This document shows, piece after piece, positions 8,454 through 16,953 of a stretch of 64,000 nt of DNA. Position numbers and translations under genes: made by a program. The notes under the pieces are model-generated. The model was not told the origin of the DNA. It saw nothing but the letters and a program-made list of their open reading frames with translations, and made no database searches. The number at the start of each line of letters is the position of its first letter. Position 1 is the stretch's first letter. This stretch comes from Deinococcus humi (GTDB lineage Bacteria; Deinococcota; Deinococci; Deinococcales; Deinococcaceae). Location of the stretch: the NCBI RefSeq assembly GCF_014201875.1, contig NZ_JACHFL010000020.1:1-64000 (forward strand), given 5' to 3'.

Positions 8454-9621
8454 TCACACCGCCTGAAGTCGGGTCGCGAGCAACGCTGCTGGGCGCCTGA
8501 GGCTCTTCCACTCGCGCCGGTCCACCTCTAGGCGCTGCAATTCCGCTGCCAGCGCCTGCAAGCCATCCCGTCCTTCGATCTCTGCTTGCCAAGCCTGCCA
8601 GATTACTTTGCAGTAGTACAACCGGCTGTGGTGGTCCTTTAGGTCTCGTGCCAGGGCCGCCCCCATCATGCCGACCAGCGCCGTCCGCCTGGACTTGTGC
8701 GCCTCAAGCAGCAGCGGCAGCGCATAAACCACGTCCTGAACGCTTTGCAAGAGCCGTTCGGCCTCGTCAGCGCCGATTAGTGCGGGGTCAGCTTTTAACG
8801 GGTTTTGGGTGGTCACGTTACCGGGGATAACGGCCCAACGTCGGAGCTGCTCGAACATTTCCGCCTGCATCTGCCCTGTGGGATCTGGTGACCCCTCAAT
8901 AAAATTTTCATCGTCTACAACGCACTCTGTAATTCTGGCTTCCTCGAAGCGCCGCTCTGCATTCCTGATCGCGTTATGGGCAGTGCGGCCTGCGGCTCGG
9001 TCCGCGTCCAAGTCCCGGTACTGGCGTTTGTAGTCGCGGTATCTCAACCGGGCTTCATGGCTGGGGACTAGGCGCACGGCGTACAGCATCCCGTCAATGG
9101 CAGTCACCCGCTGGCCGTCTAGGGTGGCGGTGGTGTAGTGCGCGCGGGCGAACAGGTAACCGGCCGCCTGGAGCTGGGCCGTCCACTCGCGCAGAGTGTT
9201 GTCACAGATGCCCAGCGACCTGGCCAGCAGCTCGGCACACAGGTGCATGACGACTTGCTTCGGAGGCTGGCCGTCCTTGCCGTACAGGTACAACCGGGCG
9301 GCCAGGAAGATCCGGCTCAGCTCGTCCAGCCGCACGGCCAGCGCCCCGGCACCGGCAGGAATGCTGAAGTCCAGACTGCCCCCCTTCCGGACAGGGCTCC
9401 ACGTCCAGCCAGTCTGCGGCGTCGTCCTGATGCTCGGGCTCCAGCTCGGCACACCACGCGGCTCAGGCAGCAGCTCTGGCCTCCTCGTGACAACCCAGGT
9501 CATCCGCCAGGACGCTACGCTCGTCGAGGCTGGGCCGATCATCATTCTCGCCCTGATCGGCGGGGTGCATCCAGGCCAGCTGATCGGCAATCTCAGCGGA
9601 GGTGAGGGCGGCAAGGCGCAT
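8454..9621 (-). pseudogene. helix-turn-helix plasmid protein (replication-type), N-terminus broken
   Basis: The intact part (from about 9400 leftward to 8454, about 310 residues) begins near GGSLDFSIPAG and contains a winged-helix-like segment (LCAELLARSLGICDNTLREWTAQLQAAGYLF) and a long helical C-terminus, as seen in plasmid replication or control proteins. A convincing N-terminus lies in another frame: ATG 9619-9621, MRLAALTSAEIADQLAWMHP..., stopped by TGA at 9463-9465. Sensible acidic sequence continues in that frame after the stop (ELEPEHQDDAADWLDVEP). The switch to the downstream frame falls at a run of six G (9379-9384). So one nonsense codon and one frameshift separate start and body, unless the body has its own start. 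Last gene of the leftward operon that begins at 12418. Confidence 0.5.
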
Positions 9622-9672
9622 GCTGGGCATTGTACTGCGGCACAGCTGCCCGCCCCACTGCCAGGCACCCGG

Positions 9673-10098
9673 TTAATACAGCTTCGCGACTGTCCAATAC
9701 TGCTCCATCAAACCTTGAATTCGCCCCACTTCAGTAGTAGTTTTGAGGACATTGAAGCCATTTCCCGTCGGAATGATCACGGCCTTCCCCCGGACGATTA
9801 CCATTCCCCCAGTGAATCGGCTGGGCAGAGTGAACACCCTGGCCCCCACGTTCTTCAGGGGACGCATGTTCGGGGCGCTGGCCGGGTTGGTCAGCACCCG
9901 GACGGTAATGGCTTTGGACTGGGCCAGGGTCAGGATGCCGCGCTGAAAGGCCACTGTCCCAAACCTGTCCCCATACAAATCCACCTGGCCTTTCATCAGG
10001 CCTAGCACTGCGTTCAGATCGGTGGTGGTCTCAAATTTGGGCTGCTGGGCCGCGGCGGTGGTCGCCAAGACGAAGAGGAGAATGGCCCCCCTCTTCAT
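9673..10098 (-). CDS. exported PLD-like domain protein lacking the HxK motif
   Basis: 141 residues. The N-terminus (MKRGAILLFVLATTAAAQQ) is a signal peptide with a probable cut after AAA. The rest resembles one half of a phospholipase D/Nuc fold: alpha/beta ITVRVLTNP... then NVGARVFTLPSRF followed by the position where HxK normally sits. Here that reads TGGMVIVRGKAVIIPTGN, so His and Lys are replaced by Gly and Met. The fold assignment is my inference; if right, the protein is catalytically dead and probably structural or nucleic-acid binding. It overlaps the upstream gene by 4 bases and is co-transcribed with two other exported proteins in the transfer region. Confidence 0.6.
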   Translation of the reverse strand: MKRGAILLFVLATTAAAQQPKFETTTDLNAVLGLMKGQVDLYGDRFGTVAFQRGILTLAQSKAITVRVLTNPASAPNMRPLKNVGARVFTLPSRFTGGMVIVRGKAVIIPTGNGFNVLKTTTEVGRIQGLMEQYWTVAKLY

Positions 10099-11468
10099 CG
10101 GGTGACCACCCGGTAATCGGCGGCAGGCTGGCCCTTCACGCGCGGCACCTCATAGCCCTCGGCCACGCTCACCCACGCGAACCGGGTCTGCGGACCTGCA
10201 TAGGGCAGCCCGGCACTGTAGTTCGGGATCAACATGGGAGCGGGAGTGGGTACTGGGAACGGAGACGGGAGGAAGACGTTGTTACCCACGGCCAGGTAAA
10301 TCATCTGCCGCAGCGGTTTAGCGCTGGCCTCCTCGGGCAGCAGGTGCGGCCTGACCTCATTCCACGCCTCGAAGAGGGTGGTGTACCCGAAGCGCTCGTA
10401 CATGGCTGGATTGTTGAGGGGAAAGCGCCGCTTGAACTCCTCCAGTTTCCAGACGCCGGGCGGATTTGGAATCCCCAGCACGTCCTTGTTGATGGGCAGC
10501 GTATGGACCCGCAACGCCGCAGACGGCCCGCCCAGCCCCTGCAAGTAGTAGGCGTAGGCCGTGGCCCTGAACACCCCGCCCAGCGCCTGGCCCGCCTCCT
10601 GGGCTTTGCTCTGGAGGAAGGCCAGATCGGGTTGCAACTTCATGACCGGCGCAACGATGGCGTCGTTCAAACCGGACCACGGCAGCGGCAAAAACTTGCC
10701 GTTGGGGGCCAGCGCCTGGACGACATCCCGCAGGTAATCCGCCGTGTACTCCGTCTGGGCTTCCCCGGTGGCCTTTTGGATTCGTGCGTCCGCAAGGTCA
10801 AAGCGGAAGCCCAGGGGGGCCGGGGCCAGCGGGTTCAGGCTCGGTTTGTCCCCCTCGATGCAAAAGAGCTTGCTGCTGCCGATCCAGACGCAGGTGCCGG
10901 GGAGATACATCAGGGACGGGTCCGGGTCCAGCTTCCCGCAATAATCGCTGTTGGGAACAGTGGGCAGCAGGCGGTAACGGTCCATCTTCAGGCGGTCATC
11001 CGGTTGCTGCGACGGGATTTTCCCCGCGAGCTGGGTGGGAACCATGCCATTGTCCGTGTTCAACACGATGGCAGGGGCCTGCGCTTTGTGGTTGCCACTG
11101 GACCAGTCCAGGGCGCAGTGGGTCAGGTTCATCAGGGGATTGTTCAATCGGACCAGCGCCCGCCAGTAGTAGCGGTCCTCCAGCCGTTGCCACGCCGTTC
11201 TCAACGCCTGACCCACCCGCACGGTTTCGCTGTCCAGGCTGTAAGGCGCGGTGAACTCATACGTTCCGCACCCGCTGCTCTCTTTGCCCCTGGCCTGGCA
11301 CTGTTTGAACTTCTGAAAGGCGTCCACGTTGAGAAAGCGGGCGTGCGGGATTGGCGTGAGCGACGTCTGGTTGTAGATATTGTTGCGGTGGCGGTACACC
11401 GGGGCATCGCCGGCCCCTGCGGGGGCTGAGGTGCAGAGCGCAGCGAAAAGGAGAAGCCAGGGCCTCAC
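10095..11468 (-). CDS. exported protein of the transfer operon, unknown family
   Basis: 457 residues with a signal peptide (MRPWLLLFAALCTSAPAGAGDA). The mature part has several cysteines (among them QCQARGKESSGCG, LTHCALDW, SDYCGKL, GTCVWIG, LFCIEG), which suggests a disulfide-bonded periplasmic or surface protein. A proline-rich tail region (FLPSPFPVPTPAPM) precedes the C-terminus. Both ends overlap neighbours by 4 bases, so it is tightly coupled in an operon with 11465-12418 and 9673-10098. Its place beside coupling-protein and relaxase genes suggests a conjugation-related envelope role, perhaps TraU-like, but I see no diagnostic motif. Confidence 0.75.
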   Translation of the reverse strand: MRPWLLLFAALCTSAPAGAGDAPVYRHRNNIYNQTSLTPIPHARFLNVDAFQKFKQCQARGKESSGCGTYEFTAPYSLDSETVRVGQALRTAWQRLEDRYYWRALVRLNNPLMNLTHCALDWSSGNHKAQAPAIVLNTDNGMVPTQLAGKIPSQQPDDRLKMDRYRLLPTVPNSDYCGKLDPDPSLMYLPGTCVWIGSSKLFCIEGDKPSLNPLAPAPLGFRFDLADARIQKATGEAQTEYTADYLRDVVQALAPNGKFLPLPWSGLNDAIVAPVMKLQPDLAFLQSKAQEAGQALGGVFRATAYAYYLQGLGGPSAALRVHTLPINKDVLGIPNPPGVWKLEEFKRRFPLNNPAMYERFGYTTLFEAWNEVRPHLLPEEASAKPLRQMIYLAVGNNVFLPSPFPVPTPAPMLIPNYSAGLPYAGPQTRFAWVSVAEGYEVPRVKGQPAADYRVVTR

Positions 11469-12418
11469 CGCTTGACCATGACGCCGACATAGCGGTTCGC
11501 CAGCACCTTCTGGGTTCGTGGCTCCACCGGCGAGAAGGTAAAGAGCAGGATGTTGGTTTTGGCGTTCATCATTCGCCGGTCAATCGAGATCCGGCCACGG
11601 AGGCCAGCGGCCGTCACGACAGCAGGCCGGTTCGGTTCCAGTTGGACCGCGCCCGAATCGAATCCTCCCCCCGCACGGACCAAGGTCTTGGGCAACAGAA
11701 TGAATTGAAGGTTCTCCACCTGCTCCACCAATCGCACGGTATAGGTGTAGAAGTCGGTGGTGGGGGTGCTGGCGGCCTGGTCCTTGATCAGGTCGATCCG
11801 CAGGGGACTCCCCGTGGCTGAACTCAACACAGGGGCCGCCAGAGGCGCAGGTGGGCGAGCGATTGGGCGGCCGGCCGGAATAGGCACGGGCAGCACGTTG
11901 GGGACCGCCTGGGCCTTGCTGACGGCTGGAGGCGTGGACGTCTTGACTGGAGCGGTTGGGGGCCTGGGCAGAGGAGCGGGGGCCGGTTTGCCGGGGGCAA
12001 CGGCAGTTTGATCGTCCCGAACGGTATAGGACAGCACCCCGCCCGTTTTGTTGCTCAGTTCCACCGTGAGCTTGAGGATGGTGGGCTGTCCCCGGTCCAC
12101 CAGACGAATATTCAGGGTGGCAAAGCCACCCGCTTTAAGAACGTCGAGGTAGATGACCCGCCCGTCTGACTCGTCCACAGTGGGGATCAGGACGCCTTGC
12201 TTGACGGCATTGACCCCCACGTTCTGCACCTCGGCAGGCAACGTCAGACTCACCTGGAACTCAGTGCTGGCAACGATCCGCCCCAACTTGTCCCCGGTCA
12301 GATCGGCAACCCTGAAGGTGCGGCTCACGCCGGAATTCACTGTTCCCTGTTGCTGTGCGAAGACTGTGCCGAACAACAATAACCCTGCCGAGACTCCCCA
12401 GATCTGTGTTCGCCGCAT
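11465..12418 (-). CDS. exported protein with proline-rich linker, first gene of operon
   Basis: 317 residues. A signal peptide (MRRTQIWGVSAGLLLFGTVFAQQ) is followed by a beta-rich domain (about 25-135), a proline/alanine-rich linker (about 140-200, e.g. APAPLPRPPTAPVKTSTPP) and a second beta-rich domain ending ANRYVGVMVKR. The arrangement recalls TraK/VirB9-like outer components of type IV secretion, but no family signature is certain. It is the first gene of a leftward operon of coupled exported proteins. A GATATTAACATAAATATC palindrome lies only 6 bp before its ATG and should control the operon. Confidence 0.75.
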   Translation of the reverse strand: MRRTQIWGVSAGLLLFGTVFAQQQGTVNSGVSRTFRVADLTGDKLGRIVASTEFQVSLTLPAEVQNVGVNAVKQGVLIPTVDESDGRVIYLDVLKAGGFATLNIRLVDRGQPTILKLTVELSNKTGGVLSYTVRDDQTAVAPGKPAPAPLPRPPTAPVKTSTPPAVSKAQAVPNVLPVPIPAGRPIARPPAPLAAPVLSSATGSPLRIDLIKDQAASTPTTDFYTYTVRLVEQVENLQFILLPKTLVRAGGGFDSGAVQLEPNRPAVVTAAGLRGRISIDRRMMNAKTNILLFTFSPVEPRTQKVLANRYVGVMVKR

Positions 12419-12423
12419 ATACT

Positions 12424-12441
12424 GATATTAACATAAATATC
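12424..12441 (-). promoter_or_regulatory. 18-bp palindromic operator, copy 1
   Basis: GATATTAACATAAATATC: the outer six bases are perfectly symmetric (GATATT/AATATC). It is placed 6 bp upstream of the ATG at 12418. Copies at 15960-15977 and 16954-16971 share the consensus GATATTWRCRTAAATATC and also lie just upstream of leftward genes. Likely the binding site of a plasmid-encoded regulator, most simply the RHH protein at 15463-15942. Confidence 0.7.
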
Positions 12442-12494
12442 TATAAGAGTAGAAACTACCCTACCCCTCAGAGGTCCAATCCAACCATCAGACC

Positions 12495-14300
12495 CTAGAA
12501 GCCGATCAGCGGCTCCTCTTCGTGTCGCTCCCCCATGCCTGCGGACGACTTTCCGGAGGCGGCGGCCCCGTCAAGATCAGCCGTCTGGGGGGTGGTGGCC
12601 GCCTGATCCGCTCCAACGGATGGTGTCACCTGAGCCGCTTGCGGCTCCAACGCGGCGCGGTTGACCCGCGTGACCGGCGGAGCCTCAGCCGCCACCTCAG
12701 CCCTTTCCGGCGTTTCCAGATCATCGGAAACGTCAATCTCTGGCAGGGGAAAGGCCTGAGCCACCTCAAAGCTCTTGAACCGCCACGGCTCCAGGCGGTG
12801 CGCGAAGATCGGCGGCAGCTCGTTGGTCAGGATGACGCTGTGGGTGGGCTTGAGCTGGCCGAACTCGGCGGCGGTGATCAGCTCCCGTGTCGTCAACCGG
12901 ACGCCGCTCGACAGTTCATGCGCGTGTTCCTGCTTGTTCAGGCTGCGGTCTTCCACCATGTACTGCCCGCAACTGTTGGACACGAAGGCGGCGGTGCTTT
13001 CCTTGTCCGACTCGTTGCGGTCCACGGATGGCAGGAAGATCTTGGTGTGGATGTTATCGAGCAAGGTGGTCTTGCCGCCCCGGCCCCAGCGCTCGCCGAG
13101 CTGTGCGAGGCTCTGCACGTACATGCACAGGTAAATACCCCGGCCTGACACGGTGGCGCTGTAGTCGGGCAGGTTGTGCGGCGTCGCCCGGTAGGCCTCG
13201 TCGAAGATGCCCAGGGTTTTGACGCCGTGCTGCGAATAGTGCGGCACATTCAGGTCATAGGTGCGGAGCATGGTCCGAATGATCGAATCCACCACCAGAT
13301 TGAACAGGGGGAGGGTCAGATCGAGTTCCGACTCCCGGAAGACCAGGTACACCGTCACGGGCCGGTCCATCAGGTCCCTGGCGCGGAAATCGCTGGCACT
13401 GGTCATGTGGATCACGCCGTCGGTGGTGAGGTACTGGGCCGCCGTGACCAGGCGCTGCCAGCTGTTTTTGAGAAAGCGGTCATTTTCCGCTGCCGCCCAG
13501 TCCATCTTGTCGGGCGCTTTCGACAGGAAAGCCGTCAGCCACTTGCTGACCATCCGGTCGCCCAGCTTGTGCAGCTTCAGGGCCGCGCCTTTAAGGCCCT
13601 CGGCGTCGTACAGCAGTCCGTCCAGGGTGGGAATGACCGGCCAGCCGTTCACCTTGGCGGCCTTGATGATGGCGGCCAGCGCGGCAGCGGCCCGCTGCGC
13701 GAACACGGCGTTCTCGCCGTCCTGATCCGGCGACATGAAGGCGGTGGCCGCGCTGAAAATCTGCTCGTCGGTTTCCATCTCCGCGAAGGGGTCAAAGCGG
13801 TGGCTGCGCTCGAAGCTGCTGGGATTGAGGATGATCACTTTTTGCCCCAGCACGTCCTGCCGGTAGCCCGCCGTCGCCTCGCTGATCTCGCCCTTGATGT
13901 CCACAACGAGGGCGCTGCCCCGCCATTGCAGCAGGTTGGAGGTGATGCTCAGGCCTTTGCCGCTGCGGTTGGGGCCGAACCACATGAAATGGCCCAGTTC
14001 CTTTTTGCCCGCCGAGCCGGGCCGCACCGCCAGCAGGGTGCGGTAGGCGGACCCGATCAGCACTCCGTCTCCTTCCAGAGGACGGTGCGTGAGGGTGTCC
14101 AGTTCGGCGGGCCGGGCGAAGTGGCCGTCGTAACGGCGCTCGGCCACCGTGTCTTTGAAGTTGTGGACGAACCAGAATCCAGCCAGCAATGAGGCCAGGG
14201 CCAGCGGCCACAGGCCCAGCATGAACAGCGCCAGCGACGCGCTGACCACCAGCATGGCGAGCAGGTAGCGCAGCATGAACTTCGCGTAGTTGACCCTCAC
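12495..14300 (-). CDS. type IV coupling protein (VirD4/TraG family)
   Basis: 601 residues. Two N-terminal membrane segments (about 8-43) are followed by a cytoplasmic ATPase domain with Walker A GPNRSGKG (109-116), an ALVVDIKGE strand, and Walker B TLGIFDEAYR near 360. The C-terminal about 70 residues are acidic, Ala-rich and probably disordered. Coupling proteins recruit the relaxase-DNA complex and pump it to a type IV secretion channel. The gene is last in the RHH-relaxase-membrane protein-coupling protein unit and overlaps its upstream neighbour by 4 bases. No VirB4 or other channel ATPase is in the window, so the plasmid is either mobilizable or has its channel genes elsewhere. Confidence 0.9.
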   Translation of the reverse strand: MRVNYAKFMLRYLLAMLVVSASLALFMLGLWPLALASLLAGFWFVHNFKDTVAERRYDGHFARPAELDTLTHRPLEGDGVLIGSAYRTLLAVRPGSAGKKELGHFMWFGPNRSGKGLSITSNLLQWRGSALVVDIKGEISEATAGYRQDVLGQKVIILNPSSFERSHRFDPFAEMETDEQIFSAATAFMSPDQDGENAVFAQRAAAALAAIIKAAKVNGWPVIPTLDGLLYDAEGLKGAALKLHKLGDRMVSKWLTAFLSKAPDKMDWAAAENDRFLKNSWQRLVTAAQYLTTDGVIHMTSASDFRARDLMDRPVTVYLVFRESELDLTLPLFNLVVDSIIRTMLRTYDLNVPHYSQHGVKTLGIFDEAYRATPHNLPDYSATVSGRGIYLCMYVQSLAQLGERWGRGGKTTLLDNIHTKIFLPSVDRNESDKESTAAFVSNSCGQYMVEDRSLNKQEHAHELSSGVRLTTRELITAAEFGQLKPTHSVILTNELPPIFAHRLEPWRFKSFEVAQAFPLPEIDVSDDLETPERAEVAAEAPPVTRVNRAALEPQAAQVTPSVGADQAATTPQTADLDGAAASGKSSAGMGERHEEEPLIGF

Positions 14301-14722
14301 AGGGCGCGCCGGGGTGGGGTGGGCGAGTGAAGCTTGGCCGCCTCGACTTTCGCCGCGTTGACGCGGGTGTCGCGCATCGCCACCACTTCAGGCCGCCACA
14401 CCAAACCGAGCAGGGCGCTGAGGACGCTGAACAGCAGCCCGCCCAGGAGCAGGGCCTTGATCGGCAGCGGGGCGCTCCAGCTCCAGGTCACGAGAAAGGT
14501 TTGCAGGCACCCGCTGGAGCGAAAGCAGTGGTCCAGGTAGCCGAAGCTGAATGAGCCGCCCTGGTGACTCTGTTCATAGGCCCGCTTCACCGTGGCGGCG
14601 GCCCGGCTCAGGTCCGGCTGCAAGCTCATCAGGATCAGCAGCAAGAAGAGGACGGTGGAGACGATCCCCAGCCACTTGGTGAGCATGGGGCGCATGTCCA
14701 CGTACATGGTTTGCAAACGCAT
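14297..14722 (-). CDS. membrane protein of the mobilization operon
   Basis: 141 residues with two membrane segments (about 14-33, MLTKWLGIVSTVLFLLLILMS, and about 87-108, KALLLGGLLFSVLSALLGLVW). The loop between them contains two cysteines (HCFRSSGC), probably outside. The C-terminal tail is cytoplasmic and charged (RDTRVNAAKVEAAK). Placed between relaxase and coupling protein and coupled to the latter by ATGA. I know no family match; an accessory to the coupling protein is the natural guess. Confidence 0.75.
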   Translation of the reverse strand: MRLQTMYVDMRPMLTKWLGIVSTVLFLLLILMSLQPDLSRAAATVKRAYEQSHQGGSFSFGYLDHCFRSSGCLQTFLVTWSWSAPLPIKALLLGGLLFSVLSALLGLVWRPEVVAMRDTRVNAAKVEAAKLHSPTPPRRAL

Positions 14723-14737
14723 GGATGGACCTCCTGG

Positions 14738-15466
14738 TCAACCGAATTGAATGTCGATGGTCTTTTTCTGGTCGGATGACTCGCTCTCCTCGATGCCGCG
14801 CGGCGTTCCGCCAGATGAAGTGGTTTGATCTGCGAACCTTTCTTTCCAACTCTCCTCCAGGTGGCGGTAGAGCCGACTGTGGAACTGCTGCTCCAGATCA
14901 CCCGTTTTCCGCAGGGCCAAGAAGTCCTCACGGGTGAGGCGGGTGTCTCTGGGCAAGACGACATGGGCGTGCGGATGTTCGGTGTGTCCGGTGTGGCCGG
15001 CATGCACCGCCAGGTAGTAGCGGCTGACACCCTGGGCGTGAAGCAGCGCTGTGGCCCAGCGTTCGGTGTCCTTTTCGGACATGCTCCGGTCACCGCTGCT
15101 GAGAACGACGTGGTAGAGGTATTTCGACCGGTCCGCCGCCAACCGCTCGAACAGGGCCTGCCGCTGCTCCGGGTGGGCCTGGAGGTTGACGCGGCCTTCC
15201 GGCATGACCAGGTCACGGCTGATGCGATGGGCATGTTCGTAGTCCGGGCGGGTGGTGAAGTAGTCGATGTTTCGCAGGACGGCGCTGGCCCGGCCCCGGC
15301 CTGGATTCGCGCCTGTGGCGGGAAGCGTACGGTAGCGGGCTTTGACGACGGTTTGGAGCCCTGGCCGCTGGCTCCGTCCAGTGGTGGGCGGCTGAACGTT
15401 CCGGCTGCCCCGCGCCTTGCGGCTGCCCAGCACATCGTCTATGTCCGTGTGCCTCACGGGCGTCAT
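14738..15466 (-). CDS. relaxase (HUH, MOBP-like)
   Basis: 242 residues. The metal-binding HUH motif is clear: HTEHPHAHVVLPRD with His164, His166 and His168, preceded by a YLYHVVLSSGD strand (117-125) as in MobA/VirD2-type relaxases. A candidate nicking tyrosine is Tyr69 in VLRNIDYFTTRP. It is short for a relaxase, with no helicase or primase domain. It overlaps the upstream MobC-like gene by 4 bases and precedes a membrane protein and the coupling protein, the classic mobilization order. It should nick at an oriT in the region just upstream (see 16002-16100). Confidence 0.82.
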   Translation of the reverse strand: MTPVRHTDIDDVLGSRKARGSRNVQPPTTGRSQRPGLQTVVKARYRTLPATGANPGRGRASAVLRNIDYFTTRPDYEHAHRISRDLVMPEGRVNLQAHPEQRQALFERLAADRSKYLYHVVLSSGDRSMSEKDTERWATALLHAQGVSRYYLAVHAGHTGHTEHPHAHVVLPRDTRLTREDFLALRKTGDLEQQFHSRLYRHLEESWKERFADQTTSSGGTPRGIEESESSDQKKTIDIQFG

Positions 15467-15942
15467 TCCAGGCCCTGTTCGTCAGCGCCCGTGAGCCTTT
15501 GTTGTTTGTCGGCGTGCAGGCCCGCGCTCTGGCGGTACACCTCGTTCAGCGTGGTCAGCTCGTCAACGTGTTTGCGGCTGGCGGCCCAGGTCTGGCTCCA
15601 CTGTTTTTTCTCGATGGCCTTGATGCGTTCCACGGACATGGGCGTTTCATAGTGCATGGCGGCCTGCACCATGCGGCGCGCGGTTCCAGCTTCCATGTAG
15701 GTTCTGACCTGGAAGTCGAAGGTGCGCTCTAAAAACTGTTGCAACTCCTGTCGGATCACCTGCCGGACCGTGGGCAGCACCAGGGCCTCACCCGCCTCGT
15801 TCGCCTCCGCCTGGGCGGCGTAGGACAGCAAGGCCCCGCCCAACTCGGTCAGCGGCATGCCGGACTCTGCGGCTTTGGCCCGCAAAAAGCTGGCCACCTC
15901 TCCTGACACCCGCACCTGAATCTTTTCTGTTGCGTCCCTCAT
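15463..15942 (-). CDS. MobC-like relaxosome accessory protein (ribbon-helix-helix)
   Basis: 159 residues. The N-terminus (EKIQVRVSGEVASFLRAKAAESGMPLTELGGALLSYAAQA) fits an RHH DNA-binding domain, and the rest is helical. It is the first gene of the mobilization unit, overlapping the relaxase by 4 bases. Proteins in this position bind oriT and repress their own promoter. The 18-bp palindrome at 15960-15977, 18 bp upstream of its ATG, is a plausible binding site. Because the same palindrome stands before two other units, this protein is my first candidate for the common regulator. Confidence 0.72.
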   Translation of the reverse strand: MRDATEKIQVRVSGEVASFLRAKAAESGMPLTELGGALLSYAAQAEANEAGEALVLPTVRQVIRQELQQFLERTFDFQVRTYMEAGTARRMVQAAMHYETPMSVERIKAIEKKQWSQTWAASRKHVDELTTLNEVYRQSAGLHADKQQRLTGADEQGLE

Positions 15943-15959
15943 GTCGCCTCCTGCTTACA

Positions 15960-15977
15960 GATATTAGCGTAAATATC
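15960..15977 (-). promoter_or_regulatory. 18-bp palindromic operator, copy 2
   Basis: GATATTAGCGTAAATATC, 18 bp upstream of the MobC-like gene. It differs from copies 1 and 3 only in the centre. Confidence 0.7.
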
Positions 15978-16001
15978 CGCAATTAAAGAGGCACTTGTGC
16001 A

Positions 16002-16100
16002 GCTGCTGAACACAGAATCTGTTCACAGCAGGCAGATTCTGGAAAAAGACCCGCCAGCAAACGGAAAATGAATGGGCGGAATCGGACCCTTATCCTGCCT
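16002..16100 (+). other. oriT: candidate origin of transfer (oriT)
   Basis: The region lies directly upstream of the MobC-like and relaxase genes and is non-coding. It holds two overlapping stem-loops: GCTGCTGAACA/TGTTCACAGC (16002-16012 with 16020-16029, one bulged base) and a perfect CAGAATCT/AGATTCTG pair (16013-16020 with 16034-16041). Fifty bases further, TTATCCTGCC (16090-16099) matches the nick-site consensus of the RP4/VirD2 class (TATCCTG|C), which would nick between 16097 and 16098. The relaxase is of the matching HUH type. Caveat: the same ten bases occur once more at 49297 as part of a promoter, so the nick assignment is tentative. Confidence 0.5.
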
Positions 16101-16425
16101 TACGCACCTCAACACGAAACTGCCCCATACCCACCTTCAAAAACGGTCCTGGCAGGACCGCTGGCCGCCCGCTCCTCAAGTAAGACTTCCGGCCACCCCA
16201 ACGGGCGGCCTCCCGCCAGTGGCGGGACCTGTCATGGCCCCACTTCAACACCGCCGTTCAAGCCCACGAGGTCTGGGCTAAGGCCCTGGCGTTTGCGCCT
16301 TCCCTGCCCAGGCGGAGGCGTTCACAGCCTTCCTTGTCGCCAGGCCATAGGACCGTCGGCTCACGCCTTGCCACGCCACTGCGCGCCGCCTGAGCTCTCA
16401 GTTCTGCTGATGGTTTAGATCAAGA
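16101..16425. other. non-coding stretch right of candidate oriT
   Basis: No convincing gene; the open frames on the plus strand have proline/arginine-rich chance composition. Short GC-rich inverted repeats are present (GGTCCTGGCAGGACC near 16145, CCCGCCAGTGGCGGG near 16212), which may be part of the transfer origin or terminators without a T tract. Confidence 0.35.
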
Positions 16426-16929
16426 TCAGTCTTCGCCAGTTGAGGGGGTTGTTGGGTGACCTGCGCCTCGCTCAGAGCCTTGACGGGGCTGAGACTGCGC
16501 GGCCATGTTCTCGGCCCCAGCGTCGCCCAGCTTGGGCTTGGACCGCGTTTGCCGGACCTTGGGACGCTTCACAGCGGTTCGCGCCGCCACCCGTGCCTGG
16601 AGCTGCTCACGGTACTGTGCGGCCACCCGGTCAAAGTCCACTGCGCCGCTCGTCACGTCGTCGGCATGGGCCACCACCCCCTGTCTGGCCCGGTGTAATG
16701 CCAGTGAACGCACCGTCTTGTCATACCACCGGTCAAAGGAAAGATCGGTTCTGACCAGATCGTCCTTGCATTTTCGGCAACCGATGGTGAAGGAGTCGGC
16801 AACGGGAACAGCCACGATCTCGCCCGTCCGCAAAGCCGCTTGATACTCCCGGTAAAAGCGGACGGCGGCCACCCCTTCGGGCAGGGCGTCGATGAGGGCT
16901 GAAACTGCCTGGAGAGCTTGCTTTGTCAT
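16426..16929 (-). CDS. hypothetical protein under the shared palindromic operator
   Basis: 167 residues, no known domain. It has an N-terminal helical part (MTKQALQAVSALIDALPEGVAAVRFYREYQAAL), a CRKCKDD cysteine pair near 51-54, a helical middle (AVDFDRVAAQYREQLQARV) and a basic, low-complexity tail (KRPKVRQTRSKPKLG). Composition suggests a nucleic-acid-binding protein. A GATATTTACATAAATATC palindrome lies 25 bp upstream of the ATG, linking it to the two transfer operons controlled by the same element. No family recognised. Confidence 0.7.
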   Translation of the reverse strand: MTKQALQAVSALIDALPEGVAAVRFYREYQAALRTGEIVAVPVADSFTIGCRKCKDDLVRTDLSFDRWYDKTVRSLALHRARQGVVAHADDVTSGAVDFDRVAAQYREQLQARVAARTAVKRPKVRQTRSKPKLGDAGAENMAAQSQPRQGSERGAGHPTTPSTGED

Positions 16930-16953
16930 AGCGATAGTCTAGCAGCAATAGTA

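Noticed and set aside
10344..11429. Long open frame on the plus strand opposite the exported protein at 10095-11468
   Set aside because: Antisense shadow of a GC-rich gene; composition is Arg/Gln/Gly-rich without domains, and the minus-strand gene has a signal peptide and coupled neighbours.
13176..14192. Long plus-strand frame opposite the coupling protein
   Set aside because: The minus strand carries Walker motifs and clear VirD4 homology; the plus frame is a shadow.
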